Source of the DNA: Gordionus sp. m RMFG-2023
Lineage: Eukaryota > Nematomorpha > Gordioida > Chordodea > Parachordodidae
Assembly: GCF_954871325.1 (NCBI RefSeq)
Contig: NC_088779.1
Coordinates: forward strand, 22,942,846 to 23,006,845
Reading direction: 5' to 3'
Length of the DNA stretch: 64,000 nt
Below are positions 52,401 to 63,711 of this stretch, piece after piece. The translations under genes were made by a program, and so were the position numbers. Within the stretch, counting starts at the first letter, position 1; every line of letters starts with the position of its first letter. The notes below the pieces were generated by a model. It was not told the origin of the DNA and ran no database searches. It saw nothing but the letters and a program-made list of their open reading frames with translations.

Positions 52401-54802
52401 GTACATTTTCTTCCATTGAATCTTCCATATCTGAATCACTTTCAAGGATTTGGATATCCATGGACGATGCCATTTTAGATTATTAACACAGATTGAAAAT
52501 ATAAATTAAAAATTGAAAACATATTTAAATTTCAAAATTAAATAATAAATTATAAAAATTATAATTAATTATGATATTATATTTAAATTTTCATGTTTAT
52601 ACTTACATTCATTATATTTTTAAAAGTAGCGAAGTAGCGCGCTACTTAGCTACTTTTAAAAAAAGTAGCGCGCTAAAAAATTAAATAATTTTAAAAAAGT
52701 AGCGGCTATATAACAACTCTGCAAGATAAATTGTTTTTGTATTTTCATAATCAAAAATAATATTGTTTCATTTATATTATATTTTGTGTGATAATGATCA
52801 GCAGGGCCATAATTTCCTTCCCTTGTTTATATTATAGTTTGGGATTTGGAATTTATTTAATATTAGATTATATTTTTTTTAAAAAACATATAATTTAGCT
52901 AACCCTTTTAATTCTTTTCATCATGATCAAAATAATATTTAGCCCTCTTACTTATAAAACTTTCTCAACTTATAAATAGTGTTGTTAAACGGCTCGATTT
53001 GAGCCGATTTTTAGAAACTGCTAACTCAGCATTTTATCCAGAAAAATGTTGTCTAAGCCTCGAGATTTCGTTAATAGATGTTCAAAATTTGTGCCATCCA
53101 TGAGCCAAATCTTAAGGCTTGCATAATAATTTTCCTATAAAAATATTGAGTTAGCCGTTTTTAAAAATCGACTCAAAATGAGCCGTTTAACCACATTACT
53201 TATAAAAGGAGTTAAAACTTAATTTATGTATAAATTTTATGCATTTTAAGAAAAATTAAAATTCTGTCAAACAATTTGAATTTAACATCAAAATTTTATT
53301 TCTTATTATAAATTTTTATTAATAGTAAATTATATCAAAACATTTTTTGTTTAGATGTGCATAATAAAGTTATATTTATGACAAAACTTAAATATTCTTG
53401 TGTATTTAATTTTAAAATGAGATTAAGTGGTTTGGAAAGCCTTAAGAGTTTATTTAGCCTCCTTTTTAATTTTATTTTTTAATATAAAAATCTCGCGATT
53501 AATAGAGTAAGATTTTATGGTTATTAGCCTAATAATATTATTCTAATTTTAGAATGCTTGCATAAAAAAATATGGAAGGCGTTTTAAACAAAATATTAAT
53601 ATAATGACAATGAAGCGGTGACGAAGCTTCCATAGAAGCAAAGGAAGTATTGCTTTCCTTGAAATTTTTCCTATAAAATTCTTAAATGTATTGTGTAATT
53701 GTACGTTTAAAAAATAAGCATTGGGGTAGTAAATAAAAAAAAAATGCTTATTTTTTTAATATACCTTTTTTTTAAAATAAAAAATGTTTTCTTTTTTAAA
53801 AGCAATAATTAATGTTTAATAAAATTATATTATTTAAAATTTATTAAGATTATCAGAGTTGTATAAAAAGTATCTATATCTTTATGCTATTTCAGAGGTA
53901 TCTGTATATGTTTTTGGAAAGACTCATTTTGATATACTTTTATTTAAAGCTTTTTTATCTATGAAATAAAAATATTGTAAATATCTCGTATGTATGAGCA
54001 TATAAATAAATAAATATATTATCAATTATTAACTAATATAATAAAAAAAAAATATATAATAATATTTTTTTTCCAATTTATATCTAGAGAAATCAGTTTA
54101 AGATTGAATATTTTTAGCATGCAAAGGAATTTATAAATCCTTGCTTAGCCATGACGCCCATTAATTATAAATATGATACACAAAATTATTTTAAGCGAAT
54201 AAATTTATTTAGAAATTTATAACATAATTTTATAGATATTCCACTCATTTTTAATGAATATATTATAAATTTAATTAAAAAAAATTTTTTTTAAATTGTA
54301 AATCAATTTTTGATTTTGATTGAAAAAAAACTTAATATTAAAATCTAGCTATAACTATAATTCAGTAATTGATCATTCTACTCAAAAACAAAGACGAATT
54401 CTATTTATTTATATATTTTAATTATTTTTATGGTTTGATTAAATAAAAATAAATAAAAAAATTTTGATTGATTCCCTAGTAGTAAACTTGACGCTTCAAC
54501 ACTGTGAGCCCTGGAATTTAAGTTTGCTAAGCAAGAAATGAAGTGTTAAAATATAGTTTTACATATTATGTATATTATATATAAAATTGTTGATTTTATT
54601 ATTTATATTATATTTAAAATTGTTAATTACAGACATATGTCTATTGCCAAAGGATGTTGGACCATGTAAAGCTGCTTTTAAAAGGTGGTATTACAACTCT
54701 ATGAAGAGAAAGTGTTTAGAATTTATCTACGGGGGTTGCAAAGGGAACTCAAATAATTTCACTTCCTTGAAAATTTGTAAAAAGACTTGCAATAGAAATT
54801 AA
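49459..54802 (+). CDS. secreted single-domain Kunitz inhibitor, gene 2
   Basis: Exons 49459-49504, 49555-49614 and 54633-54802, phase-1 introns, 91 residues. The signal peptide MKFVTYFIACLIILGG is followed by a linker, YNYFSVSSIACSSASPPVE, which contains one Cys absent from gene 1. The Kunitz domain reads ICLLPKDVGPCKAAFKRWYY, KCLEFIYGGCKGNSNNFTS and ICKKTC, with all six cysteines, and ends NRN. P1 is Lys, so a trypsin-type target is predicted. It is closely similar to gene 1 in exons, introns and 3' flank. Intron 2 (5.0 kb) carries a hAT element and a MITE, which explains its length. Confidence 0.9.
50107..52721 (-). mobile_element. hAT transposon, 2.6 kb, with 8-bp TSD, in Kunitz gene 2 intron
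   Basis: The perfect 8-bp duplication caagataa lies at 50099-50106 and 52722-52729. The termini cagagttgttaaacgc and (reverse) cagagttgttatatagccgc are followed by subterminal repeats of agtagcgcgcta. Transposase runs on the minus strand. Exon 1, 52,243-52,473, is a BED-type finger (FKFMCLKCKK ... SYNLKKHLK). Exon 2, 51,823-52,199, reads TVHANCYKEIEKHIKNFGIG and DISYVCTTADS, then a stop where Trp is usual, then THNRR. Exon 3 from 51,774 reads AYLGITGHWLDPRTLKRRSV and KVCKMVTDNGSNYLKAFR. The C-terminal dimerisation part at about 50,412-50,565 reads TPLPSSASVERLFSKAKLIL, SDRRSRLGDDNIEMILLL. The middle is eroded and carries another repeat (51,105-51,283). Formerly autonomous, now inactive. Confidence 0.92.
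51105..51283. mobile_element. GATAC-rich repeat nested in the hAT
   Basis: Repeats of agatacaagaatc and gtatctgtatctagattct end in ggacctacccaactctg. The reverse of that end, cagagttgggta, matches the start of a related copy at 56,016 (cagagttgggcagtactgcg). It is probably a separate hAT-type MITE family; the left border was not found. Confidence 0.5.
52977..53198. mobile_element. palindromic hAT-type MITE, 222 bp, with 8-bp TSD
   Basis: The perfect duplication cttataaa lies at 52969-52976 and 53199-53206. The left end reads tagtgttgttaaacggctcg, then atttgagccgatttttagaa; the right end is inverted (gagccgtttaaccacatta). It is the best-bounded copy and places the family in hAT (TAG...CTA ends, 8-bp duplication, no coding). 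Confidence 0.92.
53207..54632. other. remainder of Kunitz gene 2 intron 2
   Basis: 53,340-53,590 matches gene 1 intron 40,870-41,060 (aaaatgagattaagtggttt versus aaaataagactaagttgttt), confirming that the genes arose by duplication including introns. A segment at about 54,175-54,290 matches 25,225-25,350, a dispersed repeat. No other exon seen. Confidence 0.6.
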
Positions 54803-55224
54803 GATTTATTTAACTATAAATTTCATTCCAATATTTTAAATTAGAGAATTTGCTAATATATATTATTAACTAGTAATTCTATATTTCTCCAAAATTAAAC
54901 ACATTTATAAATTAGATATACATATTATGATATTTACATTATATAAATCAGTCATAAAAATATTTGTAATAATTATTTTTACGATATTCCTCATGTATCA
55001 GTTCTATACTAATTATATATTGCGTTTGTCACCTTTACTTGTTAATAAATTAACAATATAAAAATACATTTTCATATTTCAGCTTACATTCTATTATTTA
55101 AATTATATATATATATTATGATATAACGAAATAGGGATTTTATAATATTTTGTAAAATGCTATGCAACTAAATTTTGTAGGTTTTAAATGTACATGACAA
55201 AATTTAGCCGGGTGCATTGGTCAT

Positions 55225-56887
55225 TAGAGAACTGCAAAGTAATTTTTTCGCAACCCGAGCCCGACCCGAGCCCGAGCACACATTTTTTAGTCCAACCCGA
55301 CCCGAGCCCGACCCGAATAAAATTTTGCAATTTAAGTTTTAATATTATAATAATCAAAAAAAAATTTATGTGTATTTATTCAGTTCAGCCACCTTAAATA
55401 AAAGATTATTTGACCGCCATAATCTATTCAAGATATATATTAAGTTGCATTTTATTAAATTTGTAAAAAATATTATAAAACGATATCAACAAAGCCTTCC
55501 CCATGAATTGTATCGAATGATCTCAAATCACGTCCACAAATAGTAAGCACCTTTGGGCACTCTTTTTTCAATTTTGTACAACTTTTGAGTTTTTTCGGAT
55601 CAGTACCAAAAAGACTATCAATTGTTAATTGTGCCTTTTTACTCTCTGCTGTTGTACTTGTATTTGTATATACACATTTATGTCTTTTAAGTTGATTTGT
55701 ACCTAAAATAATTTAATAAGATCATATTTTATGTATAAATATCTAATCTGTTGTTATTGAATTATATACATAAATAAATTTGCATATAATACAAATGACA
55801 TAATTAAGCTTTTCTTTATTTTATATATAAATTAAAATTTCTTCCATACATCGGATTTTCCATTAAGATTCTCCCTTACTTCATACTCTTTTGTCTTAAT
55901 CTTTTCACCAATTCTTTTAAATTTTGTATCCATTGAGATAATTTTTTTAATATGGCTGTGTCTAAAATCTAAAAAAAATATTTAAAATGACTTTAATCAA
56001 TTAGATTAAAATAAACAGAGTTGGGCAGTACTGCGAATACTTGTATCTAAGATACATGATACAAGATCCCTTTATATCTTGTACTCAGTATATTTTGACA
56101 TTTTTAATAAGATACTAATATCTGTATCTAAGATCCTTAATTCTGAAAAGAATCTTGTATCTTTTTCATTTTCTTGACAAAAGATACAGATACAGATTCT
56201 TTTTAATATTCATGTTTTAAATTTTACATATCACAGTATACATCTTATTTTCTTTGAGAATCTTGTTTTTCTGCCATATTTTAAAATATTGACAACCAAA
56301 ATTAGCTGGAAAATTTACAACTCATATTAAGGTAGATAGATAAAAAAATAATAATACCAAAACGAAATAAGTAAAGATTATATTTTATATATAAATGTAA
56401 CTTAGAATATCATTACCAATTTTATATAATATTTTTTAATTTCTAGGATGATTAACATTTATGGTAGTGAAATTTAAATTATAGAAATAAGTTCAATCAA
56501 ATCCCAATCTTAAATTTTATATGGAAATTTTTTAAAACAAATGTTAAAAAAGACAATGTATAGGCTAGATAAATAATAAATAATGAATAAAATTTATCTT
56601 TAGCACATAAAATATGTCTTATCTTGTAATTCACGGGAAACACACAATTTAGTGATAAAATAGTTTGGTATCCGGTTGTTAGGTTTATAAAATAATAATT
56701 AATAATGACATGACATGTTAATATGATTGACATTTTAATCCTAAAATGTGATAAATATTAAATAATATGATTTTATAATTAATATTATAAATTATACTGA
56801 CTATTTAAGATATTAATATTATTATTTATTTTCAGGTCGGGTCGGGCCGGGTCGGGTCGGGCTACGGACAGCCCGTGCAGTTCTCTA
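55225..56887 (-). mobile_element. hAT element, 1.66 kb, with 8-bp TSD
   Basis: The perfect duplication ttggtcat lies at 55217-55224 and 56888-56895. The inverted ends read tagagaactgcaaag and (reverse) tagagaactgcacgggc, followed by cccgacccgagcccg repeats at the left and their inverse at the right. On the minus strand an N-terminal part at about 55,840-55,960 reads KRIGEKIKTKEYEVRENLNG, KSDVWKKF (start of a BED finger). At about 55,490-55,710 it reads SLFGTDPKKLKSCTKLKKEC, then LTICGRDLRSFDTIHGEGF, the 'D-RPFxxVxGxGF' stretch of hAT transposases. The catalytic C-terminal half is missing. A second repeat (cagagttgggcagtac, from 56,016) is nested in it. Confidence 0.9.
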
Positions 56888-57059
56888 TTGGTCATTATGG
56901 GTTATGAACTCGATGATTTATTAGTAATTGATAAACTGAAAAATTTGATATAATATGAATCAAAAAAAGGTGAAAATAATAAAATGGCGAAATAATGTAT
57001 AAAACAAATTACAGAAAGAAGTAAAAATAATGTATATTATATATTTATATAAAAATTGC

Positions 57060-57400
57060 TACCAATACTTAAAGACCTTTTTCAGAGCCAACTATAACCC
57101 AACAGCCCTCTTCAAGGCTTCTTACCTTGAGTAATGGAGATATTCAAGCCTCGGCGCATGGACCACCAAACCGGAAGAGAGAACTGCTCACTTCCCAGGC
57201 TGGTTAAAAACGATAAATGCATATATAAGAGAATTGAGGCGCCAGATCTTTTCTCCAGAGGACGATCAAGGTTCCGACGGCTAAGTAGCAGTAATCTTCC
57301 ACCATCTCCGCAACCAGATTCCACCGTCGCCAGCTACCAGTCGGAATCTTCATTTGATGTATGTGGTTTCTCTTTTGTCCGAAGATTCTTGCATCTTTAA
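57060..57400 (+). other. GC-rich foreign-looking patch, identity unknown
   Basis: Compositionally distinct from its surroundings. The plus strand reads ANYNPTALFKASYLE and, after a stop, FPGWLKTINAYIRELRRQIF; another frame is open for 88 codons (RPLF-poor, Ser/Arg-rich). Both strands have open frames, which is expected of GC-rich DNA here. It may be a fragment of a retroelement or a transferred gene; no family recognised. Confidence 0.35.
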
Positions 57401-57659
57401 ATATAATGTAAAATTTAATAAAAATGTATTAGAAAGGAATCAACTTTTTTTAATTCATTAAAAGTTGTAAAAAAAGATTTGATTAATGATAACATTGAGA
57501 TATAATATTTTATTTATAGATCAAAACCACGTTTTTTAGATCATTACTAATTTGGATTCTTAGCACAGTAATCTGATGTGCATGGGGGACCCCCAATTTT
57601 GGAAAGTATCCTACTAAACTCTTTCCGTTATCTATCAATCTATAAACAATAAATTTTAA

Positions 57660-58240
57660 AAAAATGAGTAGGTGAGACCAGGGCTATCCGGCCGTTTGGG
57701 TAACATGGCAAACGATCTGTTTTTCATTTTTAAGACTAATTTCAAATTTAGTCAAAAGGTATATTTCTTTACATGCTACTAGTTTATTTAGTAATGGGGG
57801 CTTCTTATTCATAAAATATCGATCAAAATTCTTTTTAGCCCTTTTTCAACAACCTTTTTTAAAAGTATTTATTTGCCTCTAGAAGTATAAATACTATTTC
57901 TAATTTTATAAAACTTATATGCCACATTTACCAATACGTAGAAAATTTCTAGGTTATCTAGAATGGTTTTTATAGCTATTTAGGCGAATTCTCTATCCCC
58001 GAGCCTAAAAGTCAAAGGGTAACATGACAAATAAAAGAGGATTAAATTGCATTGGAAAAAATTATTAAAATCTAAAAACGATAAAAATAAATAAGAAAAA
58101 GTAAAATTGTGTAATGTATGGCAAAATTAATTACAATAAAAAAAAGGCGAAGACTGAATAAAGTGTACCAAATGTCCCGAATGGGCACATTTGAGTTGTG
58201 CCAGAAATGATCCATTATGCTGTGCATTCTTATTGTGAGG
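57660..58240 (+). mobile_element. DNA transposon remnant with PHD-like tail (copy A)
   Basis: Starts with gtgagaccagggctatccgg, similar to the copy B end at 58,484. At about 58,150-58,240 the plus strand reads KCTKCPEWAHLSCARNDPLC, then CAFLL and a stop. The CxxC...W-x-H-xx-C pattern is half of a PHD-like zinc finger such as closes many pogo/jerky-type transposases. The rest is eroded. Confidence 0.45.
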
Positions 58241-58469
58241 AATAATTCTTTTTAAATATATCATATGTCCAATATTGTGTTTTATAGGTTAGATTTTATT
58301 ATTGCCATAATATCTCAAGGATCTTGCCATTTTATCCATGGTCGCCGGTAAATTGTAAAAGATCACTACGAAATCCCTAGTTATTTTTAGGTCAATGAGG
58401 TGGCTATACATAATTGATACAATTAGTTTTATCCTCTAAAATAAAAAATTAAAATTTTATCGTAAACGA

Positions 58470-59290
58470 AAAAAACTTGGAGGGGAGACCAGGGCTAGTC
58501 GGCGCAATTTTTGTCAAAATCATCATAGCTCCGAAAATAATTATCATATAGAATCTTACAAAATACCAATCGATACCTTAAACATCTATCTATAAATATA
58601 TGCTGTTATATTTTTTAAATATCTAATATTTTTTTCTCTAAAAAAGTTTTAGTAAAAGTAATTTTTTGAACCTAGTAGCCCCAAACCCGTGGTTAGTGGT
58701 TCATCGATGGGGCTAGTCGAATCAAGGGGTTTATTAGGCTTCCTATGAGACAAAAAAAAATTTTTTCAGATTTTAATATATAACTATAATTCTTTATTTA
58801 TATAATGTTCTATTTACAATTATAACAAATAAAATAACAATCTTTTTTGGCACAGGATCCTTGCGCCCAACCTTTACATACTCTACATTGAAACCAATCT
58901 TCAAAATTATGGAAATTTTTATAATCCTGTTTACAAATAATACATACATCTTTGATTAATTTTTTAACAATTCTCCCCTATACAAGTTCGCAATTTTTTA
59001 AAACTATGACAATGAATGAAATGTTTTAGGGAAAAATAGCAATTAAAAAGGGGTTATCTAATTAGAAATATTTTTAGGAAAAATATAATCAGGCCAAAAG
59101 TCTGCAAAAATTGAACTTAAATCCTTCCAATATAATTTTTTAAAAAAATTGAGTTATAATATGGATGACCACAATTTTAAATGTCTTAAATTTGTGCAGA
59201 ATTGAATACCATTTCAAATTTTTTTAACAGGGCTAGATCGGGGAGGAGGTGGGGTAGCCCGCTCTAGGTTATTAGAAAAAATATATTTTG
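58470..59290 (-). mobile_element. DNA transposon remnant with PHD-like zinc finger (copy B)
   Basis: The minus strand at about 58,805-58,955 reads DVCIICKQDYKNFHNFEDWF, QCRVCKGWAQGSCAKKDCYF and ICYNCK, then a stop. This is a C4-H(Q)-C3-type PHD-like finger at a protein's very end, with the usual His replaced by Gln (WAQ where WAH is expected). The flanks have ggagaccagggctagtcggc (58,484) and cagggctagatcggggagga (59,229), which may be the element's ends. Confidence 0.5.
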
Positions 59291-59299
59291 CTAAAAGAA

Positions 59300-59690
59300 A
59301 TATTTTGACAAATTATATAAAATGAATTTTTAAAAGATGAACTTATATAAGAAATTAGATATAAAAATACATCTACACACTAAATTTATGGATAGGCTCA
59401 GTTAAAATTATTGCGTTACATTGCTAGCCCGTCAATCGCTTTATTCCGGTTTTCCCTAATATTTTTATACTTTCCATTATATTTGTAAATCATATCTTAT
59501 CCTTTTTTGCCTGCTTTCATTCTAAACATTCATTTATTATGAAAGCTATATTAATAATTTGAATAAAAAAAAAATATTTTCTATGTATGTGGCGGTCATT
59601 AAATAAAATGAATATAAACTTAAAAATGATATATTTTTGTTTTCAAGAAACATTATTAATCATAGATTATAAGATTCTGATAAAGATTTT
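59300..59690. other. AT-rich spacer
   Basis: No gene or clear repeat, apart from a GC-richer scrap (cattgctagcccgtcaatcg, about 59,420) possibly from the preceding element. Confidence 0.4.
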
Positions 59691-60070
59691 AAAATATTTT
59701 TATCATATACTCACATCTATTAAAAAAAATCGCATATAATAAAAAAATGTTGTGGAAAGACCATCTATTAGGCTGTATTTTTTTTCTCCCTTTGAAAAAA
59801 AAGTTGTGTTTGCAATGGCCCTGTACATTTTATGAATTAATTAAAATTTTATAAATTAATTAACAGGAATCGCTATTATTCATTTTTTTAGATAAATGTA
59901 TTAAAGAATAAATTTATTTATTAAAATCCTGTTCAAAGTCATTTTCTTTGTTTCATAAGTAGATGAGAATTTAAATTGCAATCCAATTGTTTCTATTACA
60001 CCAATAATCTTTGCCAAAAAAATTTAATAAGTAAAAGATAAATATATAATCCAGAAAAATTGTCACGTTT
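59690..60070 (+). repeat. upstream region of a Kunitz gene, orphan copy
   Basis: About 300 bp aligns by eye with 63,712-64,000. Shared tracts include atcatatactcacatctatt, tcctgttcaaagtcattttc and tttgtttcataag, and both end in the TCTTTGCCAA-type element that stands before Kunitz gene 3. No signal-peptide exon follows within the expected distance (a short MKYLNLIGTFLI frame near 60,237 is the only candidate), so this is probably a relic promoter. Confidence 0.6.
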
Positions 60071-60079
60071 TGTGAAATT

Positions 60080-61190
60080 GTGCAACATGCAACGAAGTAC
60101 AATATTTGAACATTTGTAGTATCCGTTTAGCCACCACTATGCCATCACGACTTCTTATAAATAGTGTATATTTTATCTATTTATTTCACATTTTATAAAT
60201 AATTTTAAAAGTTATAATAATGAATATTATGCATTATGAAATATTTAAATTTAATCGGTACCTTTTTGATTTAGAAATATCTTAAAAATTTGCTTTTATA
60301 AGATTATTTACTAAAAGATTTGGTTTTATAGATTAAAACATGGGTGATATTTGAAAATTTTTATGTTAAAGATTTTGGATAATGATTTCTCGGATATGTA
60401 AGAAGAGTATCTGTTTATATTCCAGAGCAATCAGATAAGGCAATTAAGTAAGTAATATAATTACTGGGAAACGCAAGAAATAACCTAAAGATAAAATATT
60501 TTGATTAATATACTATTTTAAAATAAATTATAACATTCATATTTCTTTGTATTTTAAGATGTTATAGAAATAGATAACCATAGAGATATAAGCCGTGATA
60601 GACATTAATGGCAGACAAAAATATTTGACACACCGTGCCGTAATTTTTATAAAGAATTAAGGCTGGAACTGACATTTTGTAAGATATTATCGGACCGGCT
60701 GGGAAATCAGTAAAGTTTTTTATCGGGCTCGGAATAAGCGGTATTTCATAATTTCAAATTATATAAAATAAATCCGGTGAATTATTGTTTTAATAATATT
60801 CTGCAAAAAATAATTACTAGTTTGGTTGGATTATTATCATTGATTAAAATACTTAAAAAATTTATTTTAAAAATATTTCGTTTAAACCTCACCTTAAATA
60901 TTCCTAAAGCATCATGCTCCTTAAAAGCTCTATAGGTATTCATATGAATGAGAAATTCTCTCTTGGCAAATTTTCAAAAGAAGAGATGTAGTATGATAAT
61001 ATAACTAATATATTTTTTAATATAATTAAACAACATAATAATTTTAAATAAAAATGATTATCATATAAAAAAAAAAGAAGTATAAAATCAAAATAATCAT
61101 TGTAGTAAATAAAATATTTAATTAAATGATAAATAATCATCGTAGTGAACAAAATATATAAAATGATAAATAGTCACTGTAGTAAACAAA
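60080..61190. other. AT-rich intergenic with hAT-like scraps
   Basis: tatcggaccggctgggaaat and tatcgggctcggaataagcg at about 60,685-60,745 resemble subterminal repeats of the hAT family at 22,939. No gene seen. Confidence 0.4.
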
Positions 61191-61194
61191 ATAT

Positions 61195-61345
61195 ATCATT
61201 AAATTATTATAATAAATGTTAAATTTTAATAGTAGAATCTTCTTAAAATTTGGATCATTAAGTCACCCCCGTTTATCTGTTTGGACATTTTTAGCTACAA
61301 TAAAAAGATTTTCTACCGGGGCACTTGATGGTAGAAGTGTATTAT
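61195..61345 (-). pseudogene. hAT transposase C-terminal fragment
   Basis: The minus strand reads HNTLLPSSAPVENLFIVAKN, VQTDKRG, a stop, then LNDPNFKKILLLKFN. This is the 'LPSSAxVERLFS...R...LxxxNxxxLLxLK' dimerisation end of hAT transposases with an internal stop. GATAC-rich repeats follow at about 61,610-61,665. No terminal repeats were located. Confidence 0.65.
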
Positions 61346-61349
61346 GTTT

Positions 61350-62840
61350 TATGAATAACAACATATTGGGATAATCTTTAAATATACTAAAATCCCAACA
61401 CTTTATAAAATAAAATCATTCGAAATATGATGAGTGTCAAAATTTATATCATTATTTATAGAGTTCTCACTGATTATAATCTTGAAATAGTTCATCAGCA
61501 AAATCTTAAAAATTTACCATGTTGTAGTCCATTACGTATAATAAATTTGTCTGGTTTATTTTTGTAATTAAACAACTCGAACATAGTATATTACCTCCAA
61601 AAATATATTTGGAAATAAGTACTTTATATAATGTATCTAGTAACAAATACCAGTATCTAGATACTTTAATAACTTAAAAACATCATATTTCTATGAATTT
61701 ACATAGTCAACAATATTTCATAAAACTTTGACAATGGTGTACGAAAATTCTTAAGAATCTAACTGAATTCATCTTTATATACAAGGAATAAAATTCCTAG
61801 AACTTATACCCAACCTCTGATATGACAAGAAACAAATTGTGTATAAATGAATGAACCTATTATGGAGGTAATAAGATTTGTTGGCTCTAGAAAACAAAAA
61901 ATAATGTAAGAGTCTGAAAATTGATATCGATCATGTACATTTAAAATGATCATACAAAGGAGATCTTTTCATGATATTGGCTATGATAATGAAGCTATTT
62001 AATTACACACGATTTAAATATATGCATAATATAAACAATTCATGATCATGATATCTCTCGTTAACCGATAAATTTTTTCATTAAAATAAAATAGAAATAT
62101 AATATGTCGAGGAGACTGGGGCACATAGAAATGGTGTTTATAAAAATGCCTTAAAAAATTTAAAAGCATTAACTAAAATAATAGGTTATCGCAAATGGTA
62201 ATTTGTTAACTCCTCTACCTAATATTTGATATTGTTTTTTCCTTCGTTATATTAATATTTAAATTCTCATGGCCGCAAAAAAATGGGGCAAAAATTCCAG
62301 GGCTTTGAAAACAGAGTTGTAGACCCTACTTATAAAAAATGGTTCAAGTTTGGGTTCAGTGAAAATTTCTGAACTAAGTTTGGGTTCATGTGGATTCAGA
62401 GTTTGATGTCCAGTTTTGAAAATTTAAATTTACATAAAATGAATACACTAAATAAACGATTCTACGAAAAATGTTTTTAATATTGAAAATAAAAACAATT
62501 ATAGTTCAGTAAAATAATTGGGTTTGAAGGAAACTATAAAAAAAACCAAATGCAAAATTTAAAATTAATAATTTATTAACACACAAAATAAATAATGAAA
62601 TATTTTTTATTATAAACAATTGCGTCACTAGCCACACGTCCAAAAGAATATAAGGGTAAGACCCCCCCCCCCCCCTTACACACATACATTCCATTTTGCG
62701 GGCTTTAGTAATATTATTTGATTTTCGGTAGGGTTTTCATTTAATATCTTATATTCTATTTATACTAAGATCGTAAGATGAATACAAATTCTTACAATCT
62801 TCCATTTTTATACGTATATCAAATTTTTGAATTCTACCAA
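61350..62840. other. AT-rich intergenic before Kunitz gene 3
   Basis: Contains a hAT-like terminus with repeats (cagagttgtagaccctactt, then gttcaagtttgggttcagtg, 62,310-62,410) and a C-tract repeat end at 62,660. No gene seen; the frame 62,506-62,694 is repeat-derived. Confidence 0.45.
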
Positions 62841-62843
62841 CAA

Positions 62844-62853
62844 TCTTTGCCAA
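62844..62853 (+). promoter_or_regulatory. conserved element upstream of Kunitz gene 3
   Basis: tctttgccaa, about 140 bp before the ATG at 62,995, followed by agaagataaatgtataatta. It matches the orphan copies at 60,008 and 63,992. Confidence 0.4.
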
Positions 62854-62994
62854 GAATATCATACGTAGAAGATAAATGTATAATTAATTAATATTTTATT
62901 ATAAATATATAAAAGCATATAATATATATAAATGAATTTATTATTATAAACTTTATTCATTTTTTTTTAATCATTAATTTAAAAAAAATCTAGT

Positions 62995-63132
62995 ATGAAA
63001 TATCTAGCAAATATTATTGCCTGTCTGGTTATTCTAGGTAGGTAATTATACACAATTGACAAAGAACAAATATATTGAAATAATAAATTTTAGGCTTAGT
63101 TGATCATATCGCAAGAATCAATGCTAGACGAA
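62995..63132 (+). CDS. Kunitz gene 3, first two exons (partial)
   Basis: Exon 62995-63037 encodes a signal peptide, MKYLANIIACLVIL, closely like genes 1 and 2. Exon 63094-63132 encodes the linker LVDHIARINARR and ends in phase 1 with a GT donor. The family layout then expects a one-exon Kunitz domain several kilobases further on; none occurs before the window ends, so the inhibitor domain is inferred, not seen. A new promoter copy starts at about 63,712, so this gene may instead lack its Kunitz exon. Confidence 0.6.
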
Positions 63133-63710
63133 GTAAAATTATGATTTTAATTTTTTATCGATAATTTTATTACATTTAATCCTAAATTACGACGAGACCG
63201 AACAAGGTCTAGCAGGTTAATAATCTACGAAATTGATAAAATATTTTAATGTGTATAGTTTATAATTAAAAAACAGAAATTCATAAACATTAACTATTTT
63301 AGTTTAAAATTTATAATAAATTTACTTAATTGATATTTACAAATTTTATGTTTCAATAATTGCTAATTGTAGAGTTGGTAAAACATACTTTTTATATGTA
63401 TCTACATACAGACACAATTTCTCTAAGATACATTTTTACTATAAATATGTAAGATGTGCATAACAGGGTTGCCAGGTCAAAATTCTCAAATTGTGGGAGA
63501 AATTCGGTATTTTGTGGGAGTAATATAAAAATTGTGGGAGAAATATGAAAATTGCTAAAAAAAAATTTTTGCGGGCCGAAGGAGAATTGACTTAGTTATC
63601 CGCTTATTATTTTTTATAAATATAAAATCGAATCTATTTTCCAAATAAATAGGTAATTATTTTTCAAAATAAAATAGCCAACTATTTAAAATAAAAGATT
63701 CGATATAGAT
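63133..63710. other. intron or spacer after Kunitz gene 3 exon 2
   Basis: A short direct repeat at about 63,480-63,550 (attgtgggagaaat twice, with variants) is the start of an unidentified repeat (agggttgccaggtcaaaatt). No Kunitz exon found. Confidence 0.4.
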
Positions 63711-63711
63711 T

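Noticed and set aside
54587-54632. Upstream start codon giving a 71-codon frame for Kunitz exon 3
   Set aside because: The extra residues are intron sequence; the acceptor at 54,631-54,632 and phase agreement with exon 2 and with gene 1 support splicing.
56497-56733. Minus-strand frame of 78 codons within the hAT element
   Set aside because: Low-complexity hydrophobic translation with no transposase motif.
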